Source: Endotrypanum monterogeii
Lineage: Eukaryota > Euglenozoa > Kinetoplastea > Trypanosomatida > Trypanosomatidae
NCBI GenBank assembly: GCA_000333855.2
Contig: CM007317.1
Location: 559,616 to 576,875, forward strand
Reading direction: 5' to 3'
Length of the DNA stretch: 17,260 nt
Below, in pieces: positions 1 to 9,437 of this stretch. The position numbers were made by a program, and so were the translations under genes. The stretch's first letter is position 1; each line of letters starts with the position of its first letter. Below the pieces are notes generated by a model. It searched no databases. It was not told the DNA's origin and saw nothing but the letters and a program-made list of their open reading frames with translations.

Positions 1-100
1 GGTGGCGACATTACTGTCAGAAGTTAACTACGGTAACGTACGTCTCGTACCGGTACTACGTCCGTCCGTCGGTCCGTACCTACGCACGTATACTATATAC

Positions 101-124
101 TATATATATATATATATATATATA
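101..124. repeat. (TA)12 microsatellite
   Basis: Uninterrupted alternating TA near the left edge, preceded by imperfect tatac units. It is the first of at least eleven such tracts in the window. Confidence 0.9.
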
Positions 125-801
125 CTGGGACTTGGGTATCTCTTCCCTTTTTGCTCTTGTGTTCTTGACTTGGTCGCAGAAGGCAACCACAGAACCCAAA
201 GAGGGAAAACGAGGCGGCGTTGAGATCACCGCACCAGATAGTCTTTCGTTGTGATCGACGGAGAAAAGAAAAAAGTGCAGGTGTTCAAATTTCTCTGTGT
301 GTGCGCGCGCGTTCATCCTCTCGACTTGTGTATCACCTCTCTCTCTTCATCTCTCGGAAGTGTTTTTTTTCTTTTCCAAACATCTCTTTTTGATTGTTGT
401 GTTTAACTGCGCCGGCACACCTGTTCTGACCTCATCAGTTTTTTTTTTTGTGTGTGTTTATTATTGATTTTTGTCTACTGTACTCGAGTTCGCGATACTG
501 TGCCTGCAATCCCACATTTATCTGTTTTTTTTTCCCTCTTCATCGAACTTGTCACCTCCATCCCTTCCCCCCTCCCCTCCCTGTGCCCCGCACGCGCATC
601 CAAGAAACAGTTTATATAGTGGTCTGAAGACACATATTAAGCACAAGGAATTTTCTATCCGCACGGGCACTTGCCTTGTATGGGTTTGCGTCCCTCCATC
701 CCCATCCCTGACTTCGCTTTCCCTTCCCTTCCGGCGTACTCATTTGTGTCTGTGTGTGTGTGTATAGGGAAGAGTACGGGTGTGTGACTGGCTCTCTTTT
801 C

Positions 802-827
802 ATATATATATATATATATATATATAT
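802..827. repeat. (AT)13 microsatellite
   Basis: Uninterrupted alternating AT in the spacer upstream of the RRM gene. Confidence 0.9.
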
Positions 828-873
828 TCCAACCGAGTTTCTCGAGTCGTGATCACACTCTTTTCTTCATTGT

Positions 874-889
874 AATAATTATAATTATT
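874..889. repeat. 16-nt perfect AT palindrome
   Basis: The sequence aataattataattatt is its own reverse complement. It is not a simple dinucleotide repeat. Function unknown; in AT-rich spacer it may be chance. Confidence 0.8.
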
Positions 890-1515
890 GGGACGCTATC
901 ACCACCACCACGTGTGTTTTTTTTTCTACTGCCTTATTAAATACACACACACACACACATATTTGTATATATTTTTACTATCATTATCAACATATTTTCC
1001 TGATCTCCTTCTTTTTATTGGAGAGTTTTCAACGGTGTTTCTCTATATGCTTTCTATTGTCCCTCTCTTTAATCTTGTGGCTTCTTATTACCTACTCGAG
1101 CGCGTCTGTGTGCCCTTCACCTCTTGCTGGCTCGGCTTTTATTAAGGAACTCATTTCTGTCTTCCTCTCCTCCAGCCTCCACACTTCCCTTTCCACCTAG
1201 CATCGCCTGTTTTTTTTTCTCTGGTGTGTAAGTGTGTTTGTCTGCGATAAGGTGCTAGTGCTCTGTGTTTTGTTTCCCCTTTCGCCACTACTCCTCCTCC
1301 CTCCCCCTCTTTTTTTTTTTGTCCAGGGAACCATTTTCTCATAAATAAGTCTTAGCTTCTTCGTCAACTTGTTTCTGAAGATCGAGTGCTTCTCCTCCGT
1401 CTTGTTCTTCTCGCTTCCTCTTGTTGACATTTCTGCTTCTGTGCATGTGACCTGATCTGCAATTTTTTTTTGTTTTTTCGGTTGCTTCTCTTGTCCCTTC
1501 GCGCGATTCTTGTGA

Positions 1516-1569
1516 TCTCCCCGCCTCCTCCCCCTCCCCCTCCCCCCCCCCACCTTCTCTTTCTATCAG
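1516..1569 (+). promoter_or_regulatory. Predicted trans-splice acceptor for the RRM gene (polypyrimidine tract + AG)
   Basis: A nearly pure C/T tract runs from about 1518 to 1564 and is followed by the AG at 1568-1569 (context ctttctatcag). Trypanosomatid mRNAs get their 5' end by spliced-leader addition at the first usable AG after such a tract. The implied 5' UTR, from 1570 to the ATG at 1672, is about 102 nt and contains no upstream ATG, which supports both the acceptor and the start codon. Other AGs shortly downstream could serve as minor sites. Confidence 0.6.
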
Positions 1570-1671
1570 TCTCGGCCCATCGAAGGCTCGTTTCTGCCAA
1601 GAAGCGAGAGACTTCACTCGCCCTCCGAACATTTTCTTGGCACACAGAACACGCACCGACACCGCGGCAAG

Positions 1672-2649
1672 ATGGCGCAACTCTTTGTTGGACAACTCCC
1701 CTTCAGTAAGTTTTTCCCGGACGACCTATTGAGTCTCTTCCGTCCCTACGGCAATGTGATTGCGCACCAGCTGCACATCCACCAAGGAAATGCATTTGTG
1801 ACCTTCGCCACCACGGATGAGGCAGACCGTGCCATACACGCACTGCATGGCAAGTGTGCCCTCGGCACCCGCAGTCAGCCAATCCAGGTGATGTACTCAA
1901 AGGGCACACGCCTTATATCCTCCTTCGGTCTGCACCATCGCTCTGTCTGCCTCGCTCGCAATAAAGATCGACAGCGGTGCAAAGATGCCAATGCAGCCAC
2001 CGATGGGACAACGGACGATGATGTGCTGCTGAGCGAGGCGGCAAACGCCAATGGCAACTCCTCCGCTCCTCATCACCTCCTCTCTCCAATCATGTCGACC
2101 GTCGGTGGCAGCGAGGAACCGAATGCAAGCTTCACAACGCTCTTCAGCAGTTATGGAGATCTAAGCGGCAAGAGTGAAATTTCAGGTGAGGAGGATGGCC
2201 GGATGCCCAGCGGTGCGCACGGCGCGTTGGCCTCCCCAGGCCTCTTTCTTCAGCAGCAAAAGCCGCCCTCGTATCCTGTTGGTGCAGACCCGCTAGTGTA
2301 CAGCAGCGCCATGGGGTGGCAGATGGGGCGTCACTCACTAGTGGCGAGCGCACCTACCACGTCGCTGGCACCGGTGATCAGCAGTGGCACTCCAGCGCAC
2401 ATGTCCGACTTTATGAACTCATCTGTTCCCGCTCCTGCACCCGCACCCGTGACATACGTCGTGATGCCGAACACAGGGAATTCGATGCCGTGCGTCATGC
2501 CTCTGTACTATGGCTTCCCCGCTTCCACCACCGCATCGATCGCACAACAGCAGCAGCGGCAGCAGCAATCCCTAGCGTCGGCGCTGGCCTCGTACGGTGC
2601 ACGCGCGGGCCCAGTCCAGTTCACGTACTTCCCTGTATCCCCACAGTAA
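1672..2649 (+). CDS. Single-RRM RNA-binding protein
   Basis: A 325-residue protein, complete from ATG to TAA. Residues 3-76 form one RNA recognition motif. RNP2 is LFVGQL (4-9) and RNP1 is QGNAFVTF (38-45). RNP1 keeps the aromatic residues F42 and F45 but has Asn40 where Phe/Tyr is usual. The fold ends with QPIQVMY (69-75), which resembles the end of CELF/Bruno-type RRMs. The rest (about 95-325) looks disordered: Ser/Asn/Ala-rich, with an alternating Ala-Pro run near 253-259, a QQQQRQQQ tract at 292-299 and a Tyr/Phe/Pro-containing C-terminus. Proteins of this shape (one RRM plus low-complexity flanks) are common in trypanosomatids, where they bind 3' UTRs and control mRNA decay or translation, usually in the cytoplasm. 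The start is the first ATG after the predicted splice site and sits three codons before the RRM. The exact family member and its targets cannot be assigned. Longer frames overlapping it (such as 2316-2798) are shadows. A gene-free stretch of about 14 kb follows, so its mRNA may carry a very long 3' UTR. Confidence 0.93.
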   Translation: MAQLFVGQLPFSKFFPDDLLSLFRPYGNVIAHQLHIHQGNAFVTFATTDEADRAIHALHGKCALGTRSQPIQVMYSKGTRLISSFGLHHRSVCLARNKDRQRCKDANAATDGTTDDDVLLSEAANANGNSSAPHHLLSPIMSTVGGSEEPNASFTTLFSSYGDLSGKSEISGEEDGRMPSGAHGALASPGLFLQQQKPPSYPVGADPLVYSSAMGWQMGRHSLVASAPTTSLAPVISSGTPAHMSDFMNSSVPAPAPAPVTYVVMPNTGNSMPCVMPLYYGFPASTTASIAQQQQRQQQSLASALASYGARAGPVQFTYFPVSPQ

Positions 2650-3378
2650 GGGGAACACTGAACAGGAAAGGAGCCTTTGTTTCACTAACCTCAATTTGTA
2701 TATATATTCATGTTGACCGCTGTTTCATCGCCGCTCCTGCCCCCGCTCCCCTGCTCGCACTCGGACGCCCTCTTCCCCTCCCCGGATCCCCTTGCTAAGA
2801 AAAAGTACAGGCCACACTGAGAAGACTCAACTACGAGGATTTTCTCGCACGCTTTTGATCTATTGTGTGTGGCCTAAGTATGAGTTTGTTTGCGCATTTT
2901 TTTTTAAATTATTTCACACGGTTGCGCACCTGCTGAGCAACACTGCGATGTATGAGCATCCCTACCGGCACACACACATTTTTTTTTTTAATCACCTTCG
3001 CATATATTTTTGTAGTGTGCCTTTGCCGCTCAGTGAAACATCTGCACTTTCGGGTGGCGCGCTGAGATGCATTCGAGTATTCCTCCTAACTGACCGTCAG
3101 ACCTGTGCCAGTCCCCTGCATTGCAGGTAGGGATGTATTTCTGTACACGTGGCCAACCAGAGCTACATGGGCGCAACATTTCTGCAGGAATTAATGGGAA
3201 AATACAAAAAGAAACACACACACATACACAACTCATAAGCAATTCAAAATTGGATGCATGGGTGGGTGAGGGTACATTTGGGAGGTTACCGCTTTTATTT
3301 TTCCTCCTCGTTTTTTTTTTTCGTTTTCACTAAAAAAAATGTGCGCACCAGAGGTGTTCCTGCTTGTTTTCATCTGTA

Positions 3379-3400
3379 TGTGTGTGTGTGTGTGTGTGTG
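3379..3400. repeat. (TG)n microsatellite
   Basis: Eleven uninterrupted TG units on the + strand, followed by cgtgtgtttgtg. Located about 0.7 kb after the RRM gene stop. Confidence 0.9.
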
Positions 3401-3897
3401 CGTGTGTTTGTGTTCAAATTGTTTTTCAGAGTTCGCTCATTTTTTTTCTTTTTTTACATGTTTTAGTTTTTTTCCCTGTTTTGTGAGAATATCGTTCTCA
3501 CAGTCCCCTCCTTTTCGCTCGCTCACTTTCTCACACACACAGACACAGACATACTCACACTTTTTCAGTCTCTCTCCAACCATATCTTTTTTTTAAAATC
3601 CCCCTATACACCTCTCATTTTTCTTTTTCTGTCTGTGTGTGTTGTGTTTATGCGCGCTCTCTTCCTCCATCCCCCGACTTCGTATTTTTCCTCTCCTCGA
3701 GCGCTCTTCTTTAACCTCTCCGTTTTCTTTTTTTTTTACCCCGCCCACTCTACCCATTGCGCGGTGTCTGTCGTTGAGATTTTTTTGTTCTGATTATCCT
3801 GCCAGTGTCTTTCTTTTCCCTCTTCTTCCCAACTCCTTGTCTTCTCGTTTCCTTCCATACGCCCCCTCTTTCCCCCGACCAGTCACATACATACATC

Positions 3898-3928
<31 letters not shown>

Positions 3929-3938
3929 ATGTGTGTGT
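3898..3938. repeat. Composite (TA)n-(GT)n microsatellite
   Basis: (TA)n at 3898-3918 passes directly into (GT)n with one TA interruption, then gcgc. Compound repeats of this kind often arise by slippage and point mutation of one founder tract. Confidence 0.9.
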
Positions 3939-3991
3939 GCGCGCCTCTTCCTCCTCTGTTTTTTTTCATTCGTGTGTACATCACTAAATGC

Positions 3992-4007
3992 GGCCGGCAC
4001 ACCGGCC
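3992..4007 (+). repeat. GC-only 6-bp hairpin in AU-rich spacer
   Basis: GGCCGG, loop CACA, CCGGCC. It is a short but pure G/C stem in AT-rich surroundings, so it could fold locally in the transcript. Confidence 0.6.
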
Positions 4008-4564
4008 AATAGTCGCTCCTGCAGCCCCACATATGTCTATACACACATTTCTTATGCTGAGTATACACAAAAAAAAAAAAAACGGAGTGAGTAAGTGAAA
4101 GAAAAAGACGGCATATTTGTCACTAAAAGGTGTATCCACCATGCTGGGTCTTGTACGCCTGCACACCTTGACTCCGCTTCAATTGAAATTCCAGCACACA
4201 AATGTATTTAGTTTCATTTCCGAACAACAACAAGAAAGTAATAAAGAAATATTCAGAGAAGCGAGAAACCAGCGAAATATAAAACCGCACGTTGACTTCT
4301 CTGTTCTCCTTTTAAGCCTCCCTCTTTTTTTTTACTGCCGTCAGATCTACTTGCACTTTGCAAGCTGTGTATACATAATTTTCCTCTTCCCTCACCCCCC
4401 CCCGTTGCACTCCCCCCTTTTATGTACCTTATAGCTGTGGAGTTTATCGTTGAATGGCTTTGGTGGTTTTTCTTCGCATGTCTCTCCCCTCCCCCCCCCT
4501 CATCAGTACACAACTCCGGGGGCTATGCTCCTGGACGTAGTTCATGGACACGTCGCATCCCAGT

Positions 4565-4567
<3 letters not shown>

Positions 4568-4595
<28 letters not shown>
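4568..4595. repeat. (TA)14 microsatellite
   Basis: Uninterrupted alternating TA tract, followed by ctgaaaaagttg. Confidence 0.9.
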
Positions 4596-4596
<1 letters not shown>

Positions 4597-5014
4597 TGAA
4601 AAAGTTGTCAGGGTAAACACTACGCCAGGTTCCTCTCAGCAGCTGCGTGTGTGTGTCTGTGTTCTGTGTGTATTTGTGAGGATGTTTGATGAATGTTCTT
4701 TTGTTTTTGTTTTTGGATCCGCTGCACGGGTGCGCCTTTGTCGTTGCTTGATAACGACGCAGGGAAATAAGGGCTCACATCAGAGCAAGGGCAACGTGCC
4801 GAGCGACCGAGGGGCGCCGCTTTTCAACCAACTACACATACCCACATCGTCCTTGTTCCTCGCCTGTGCCAGTCCGGCCGCCATCTCATTTTTTATCCTT
4901 TGTATGTTTGTGTGTGTGTTTTTGAAATTATCATGTTCGCGACTGTGCACCTCGGAGGGGGGAATGATAAAAAAGAAGAGGCCAATTGTGTCAACGCAAG
5001 TCGTGGAGCACAAC

Positions 5015-5126
5015 CATATATAATATATATATATATATATATGTATCTGTATACATCATTAAAAATATATATATATATATATATAATATATATATATATA
5101 ATATATAATATATAATATATATATAC
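5015..5126. repeat. Clustered TA/TAA low-complexity block
   Basis: About 110 bp built almost only of A and T: a first (TA)n run (5015-5042, with one TAA interruption), a short mixed spacer with gtatctgtatacatc, then further TA runs separated by TAA interruptions up to 5126. It is nearly self-complementary throughout, so it could melt easily or extrude cruciforms. Confidence 0.85.
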
Positions 5127-5993
5127 TGAGGTCGGTGAGAAGAGTTGGTTTACTTCCTTCTCCTTCGTTGAACATTTTTTTTTTCTCTTTTGTATATCTT
5201 ATCACTCTTGCCTCTTCTTCTCGACTCTTCCGATAGATGAAAAACACTACATGTGTGGGATAGCTGGGAAAAGAAAAAAACAGAGAGAGAGCTGGCACAG
5301 AGACCCTAACACCCACGCACAGGAGAACGCGCGCGCGTAGATAACGTGCATCGCTTTTTTTTCTTCAAGTTGACTGTTTACACTGATGCACTTCTCTTCT
5401 TGGTCACGTGTTTAAAAAAAAAACGACTATTTTTTTTTGTGTGTGTGTTTGATTGCAGACGCCCTCTTATTATTATTACGTGCTTTATCCGCTTCGGGAA
5501 AATCAACAGCTCGTTTATATGCGCATAATAGGAGCTTCCATGAAGGTGGCTAGAATATGTACGCCTGGAAGTGGTGTACCACCCTCTGTCCTCATAGCAA
5601 CTCCCCCCCCACCCCTTGGCACGCGCGCGCTCCCTCCTTTTTGTTTTTTCTGTACTACTCTATGTATGGGTAGATAACACTGCACATGTGTAGCTGACCT
5701 GTTTCTATGTCTGTTTTTTTTTTGCTTCTCCACACGTACAACTCTCTTTTGACGCACTTTAAGACTTTCTTCTCTTCCTCCCCTCTCTACTCGCCCACTG
5801 ACGCATCTTTTCGAACCCCCGTCGGATTGCCACCCTCGCTTCCTCAATCTTGTGAATGAGTGTTCCCTCCACCGTCCGCTTAGACTTTTTGTGTAGGTGT
5901 ACGACTCTTAGTTTGTTTACCGCATCATGGCAATTTATTCGTAACGAAAGTTGAGCTGATCTGGAAAAAAAAAATGGGAAACACTTTTTAAAA

Positions 5994-6010
5994 AATGCGG
6001 CGAACGCATT
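5994..6010 (+). repeat. Small hairpin in a purine-rich island
   Basis: AATGCG (5994-5999), loop GCGAA, CGCATT (6005-6010): a perfect 6-bp stem. It lies in a purine-rich segment (about 5941-6080) that contrasts with the pyrimidine-rich spacer. Confidence 0.5.
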
Positions 6011-6213
6011 GAGAGGGACGAAGGAAACGAAGCGACTCAGGTGAGCAACACATCGTGCAAGGGAAAACAGAGGAAGTAGGCGACATAGGTTCCCTTCATT
6101 GATGCCTGCAAGCGGGTGTGGTGATCAAAAAAAAAAATTTCCTTCCTCAGGCGATTGTTTCTGTAGGACCCTCACTGAGCTATGCGCCACTCTCCCTCTA
6201 CATAAATATATAT

Positions 6214-6230
6214 ATTTATTTATTTATTTA
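6214..6230 (+). promoter_or_regulatory. AU-rich element: four overlapping AUUUA pentamers
   Basis: ATTTA occurs at 6214, 6218, 6222 and 6226, each sharing an A with the next. Tandem AUUUA pentamers are classical instability elements in eukaryotic mRNAs, and AU-rich 3' UTR elements are also bound by trypanosomatid RRM proteins. Function here depends on the segment being inside a mature 3' UTR, which is not proven. Confidence 0.45.
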
Positions 6231-6591
6231 CTGATGTCATTTGTTTTCCTTCATTGCACACCTCTTACCTGCACTCCGTCTGGTGTGATATGTGTGTGCT
6301 TTCTCCCTCTAGCCCGTGTGCTCATGTGCGTGTCCTCGCTAACTGCAAGAGCTTCAGTCTCTTAGCTTTACACCCGCCTCTGTATGGCCTCTACCAGTGT
6401 ATGCTGGATTTACGTTCATGTGTTGTGGCGGCTTTCGATGCGCTCGGGTATATAGACTCGCCTGCACCCTTGCGCGACTTCACGCGCTTGGTTGGGGGGG
6501 ATCGGTGTTCCGCTTAACTATATTTCTTTTATTATCATGCTCACGTCTTTCGATGAATGTGAGCCGTGTTATCTCGCCTCTCTCTTTTTTT

Positions 6592-6621
6592 TTGTTGTTG
6601 TTGTTGTTGTTGTTGTTGTTT
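6592..6621. repeat. (TTG)10 microsatellite
   Basis: About ten TTG units on the + strand, directly after a T run. It would be a UUG repeat in the transcript. Confidence 0.9.
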
Positions 6622-7066
6622 TTATCTGACTTCTTCTTCTTGTTCTATATCCCTCTCGTTCTTTGTTTAATAATATTTCAATGTTTTACCTCCCCCTCCT
6701 CCTCCTCGTTCAACCTGTGTATCGTGTGCCTGTCTTGTGGGTGCCATCCCTTGGGATCGTATTGTCTTTGCTGTTGTGCCCCCCCCCCCCCTGTGCGTTG
6801 GTGCGCACGTTTCCTCTCGTATGGACTCGTGCATATGGGCCGTGTCCTCAGCGCTCTCCTATGCTTTTTTCTATATAGGGGAGGAATAGGAGACGGGGAT
6901 ATGTCTGCTCCCAAGCGACCCCTTAGTGCCAGGATCACCCACCACGTTGTCCTCTACCGTCTACCTTGAGTCACCCCGCCTTCAACATCAGCGGAACAGA
7001 AAGACTCGTTCAGCATATGCTTAGTTTCTTCATCGTGTAAACTTTAGCTTCTGTTGCACTTGTGTC

Positions 7067-7145
7067 TGTGTGTGTGTGTGTGTGTGTGTGTCGCTCGCCT
7101 TTTTCTGCACTATCTTTTTTTTTTTTTACCGGGGGGGGGGGGGGG
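7067..7145. repeat. (GT)n, T13 and G15 tracts in series
   Basis: (GT)n at 7067-7091, a run of 13 T at 7115-7127, then 15 G at 7131-7145. The G run is the longest in the window and stands out on a strand where C and T dominate. Run lengths in such tracts are prone to sequencing error. Confidence 0.85.
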
Positions 7146-7396
7146 AGGCACTCCCTCCGACCCCTCCCCAGTGATTATTTACGCCTCCACCAATTATTCG
7201 TGTTCGTCCCTGCGAAATGTCGAGATAAACATGTGCTTCATGTTGGTCCTTTTTTTTTTTTTCTTTTGCCTGAATGGGGAAAGGGGCTGAAGTGGAGAAG
7301 GGAGGCGCAGGCCTACTCTTCACACGACCCTAGTGAAGAATAAAAAGACATCTGTCACACATACGCACACGCCGATATTATCAGCAATGAAAAGCA

Positions 7397-7446
7397 TCCG
7401 GGCGTTGTGATGATATATAGATATATATATCATCACAACGCCCGGA
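7397..7446. repeat. Perfect 23-bp inverted repeat with 4-nt loop (hairpin)
   Basis: The left arm is 7397-7419, the loop GATA is 7420-7423 and the right arm is 7424-7446. The arms are exactly complementary over 23 bp, with no mismatch. The outer 16 bp or so are mixed sequence (tccgggcgttgtgatg), so this is not just a (TA)n palindrome; only the inner 7 bp are AT-alternating. Transcribed in either direction it would fold into a very stable RNA stem-loop; as DNA it could extrude a cruciform. It stands in otherwise unstructured AU- and pyrimidine-rich spacer. Confidence 0.9.
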
Positions 7447-8302
7447 CACGTTACATATCTTTATTTTTCATATCCCTCTTCAGTGCTTTCTTCTCCGATT
7501 CCCCCATGTTTGATGTTTTTCGGCAACGGCGGATTCAAATGTGCGTGTTGATGTCCGTTCTGCCTTGGACTATTACAGCTTCCCTCCCTCTCCGCCCCCC
7601 CCCCACCACACACACGCGCGCGCTTCTTTTTCTTTCCAATTTCGCGTCATGCTCCACTGATCATGAATCCTTACCTTGTCGAAACAAAAAAAAAACGAAA
7701 TGATGGTTGCTTCTCTATGTTTTGTTTCCCCTACAAACCCTCGAGAAGTACATTTGCAACTACGACCTACCCCCCTTTTTTCCTCCCTTGTCTTGATGTG
7801 AACGTGTGTGTGCGTGTGCATATTCGCCTCTCTACTCCTGCTATCTTCCTTTTTCAGGCTTGCTTTGATGTTTCTCTTTTTTTTTTCCTTGTTACTGCTT
7901 CTCGGTGTGAAGAAACTCGTCACAGGCACTCCTTCCGAGTATCATCCGGCTCTCTTTTTTTTTTCCTCGTGCGTGTATGTGTGTGGCTTTGCGCTACCTT
8001 TTTTTCCCTTTGATAAAGCCCTCTCGGTATTTATATATTTGTGTATTGAATCGATTTTTTTGTGATTTAGCCGTGTGCTGATGTACTGTGACAACGCTGA
8101 CCCATCACGCGCATGTTGAGCTCTCCCTTGCCACTCATGCGCTCTCCTCTCCTCTTTCCTCCCGCCTCCGCCACACTTCAACCTGTTCACGGGCAGTTGT
8201 GCGACGGACAATTAAATACACACGCAGCGCTTGCTGCATATCATCTCACCGTGTATCCCCCCCCCCTCCAATATTCTCTCTTCTTCATTGGCACCTTGAC
8301 AA

Positions 8303-8369
8303 AGGTTTCCGGGAAAACCTGGAACTCGGAAATGTCTTAAAAACAGAATGACATACATTTATTTTAAGA
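8303..8369 (+). repeat. Two tandem stem-loops before an A run
   Basis: Hairpin 1 pairs AGGTTT (8303-8308) with AAACCT (8315-8320) around CCGGGA. Hairpin 2 pairs TCTTAAAA (8335-8342) with TTTTAAGA (8362-8369) around a 19-nt loop. An A run follows (to about 8378). The sequence between is mixed, unlike the spacer. It could be a small structured RNA element; no known RNA family is recognised. Confidence 0.35.
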
Positions 8370-8510
8370 AAAAAAAAACGGAAAAGGGTTGGGCTCTCTT
8401 TTTGTGTGTCGCTCTCACTTTCATTCTCTCTCCCCCCCCCCCTCTCGAGATGAGCGTACAAAACTGACGGCCGCTCTCTCTACATTTTATCCTCGCCTCT
8501 GATATGCTCT

Positions 8511-8532
8511 GTTTGTTTGTTTGTTTGTTTGT
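8511..8532. repeat. (GTTT)n microsatellite
   Basis: Five and a half GTTT units in tandem in the spacer. Confidence 0.9.
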
Positions 8533-9017
8533 CGTTGTTGACCTTTATAACCGTTTCCTTTCTCTTCCTCTGTCCCTTCCTGGGGTGTGAGACTCACTTT
8601 GACACATACATGGTGTATGTCCATCAGCATCATTACGCTTACCGCTCTCACCTTTCCCGGATATCCTTTGTTTTTCTTTCAGGTGCTCTCGGGTGTTTTG
8701 TTTAATTATTTTATTGTATCCAACATCTCATTTTCTCCGTCACCCTCAACCCACTTACTCGACTCAGGCACCCCCTCCTTTTGTGCGTGCTTGATTGTCT
8801 GCTCTATCTTGTGCTCGGTGGACCCTCGCTTCTTTTTCTTTTGCACCGAAAAGGGTCTTGGTTTGTTTTTATTCCAGCATGGCACCTGTGACGCTCAGTC
8901 TGAAGAGATAGAAGGCGATGGTGATGGGGTACTGATAGTGCAGCTCGCCTCCTTTCCCTGGAAATATCTACTGGTGTCGCTCGTCGTCACTGCTGTGTTT
9001 TTTTTTTCGGATTATAT

Positions 9018-9019
<2 letters not shown>

Positions 9020-9053
<34 letters not shown>
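9020..9053. repeat. (AT)17 microsatellite
   Basis: An uninterrupted AT tract, one of the two longest in the window. Confidence 0.9.
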
Positions 9054-9055
<2 letters not shown>

Positions 9056-9437
9056 CTGTGCTTGCAAATGTTTTTCAAGACGTGCCCTTGATGCGCTTCT
9101 CGTCACTTTGTCTTACTTTTTAAGGGGTGATTCCTCTGCACCGCGCTTGGCATGCACCAAACAAAGGGAAACAATACATTCCCCGTCTCCCACTCTCCCG
9201 TTCCACACGCGCACAGAACCTCTGCTTCCTCGCGTGTTTTTATCCCTGTACATCAGACATGCACAGTATTGTGTCTTCTTGGACAGGCTCCCCCTCCTCC
9301 TACACTTCTCTCCCCCTTTCTAGAATACGAGGCCGCCTCACATCCACATCCGTTTCTTCGCTGTGTCGGTGTGTCTTTGCACGCTGAGCGCGAGTGTAGA
9401 GTGTGAGGAGAAGTATAGGCGCCTGTGTATTCTCAAT

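Larger units (their letters stand above)
1..1515. other. Gene-free pyrimidine-rich intergenic/UTR region
   Basis: No ATG-started reading frame here has protein-like composition; the open stretches encode runs of Ser, Phe, Leu and Pro made by T/C-rich tracts. The + strand is strongly pyrimidine-rich, with many T runs of 8-10, a (TA)n tract at 101-124, a (TG)n tract near 750-763, a (TA)n tract at 802-827, a short (CA)n near 945-959 and a perfect 16-nt AT palindrome at 874-889. This fits transcribed spacer in a trypanosomatid polycistron: the 3' UTR of an unseen upstream gene merging into the splice region of the RRM gene. Where the upstream mRNA ends cannot be seen. Confidence 0.6.
2650..7396 (+). 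other. Gene-free region, candidate long 3' UTR of the RRM gene (part 1)
   Basis: I find no supportable gene. Frames longer than 100 codons here are low-complexity translations of T/C tracts and microsatellites (poly-Phe/Ser/Leu, Ile-Tyr and Val-Cys alternations), and most lack a reasonable ATG. The + strand stays pyrimidine-rich apart from a few purine-rich islands (about 4075-4130 and 5941-6080). Individual repeats and structured sites are listed separately. The region lies directly after the RRM gene stop codon, so at least its first part must be 3' UTR of that mRNA. Confidence 0.6.

Noticed and set aside
2316..2798. 160-codon + strand frame overlapping the RRM gene
   Set aside because: It lies in another frame of the RRM coding sequence and runs past its stop; no domain, so a shadow.
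7407..7413. GTGATGA, resembling a snoRNA box C
   Set aside because: It is part of the perfect hairpin arm, and no CTGA box D follows at a usable distance.
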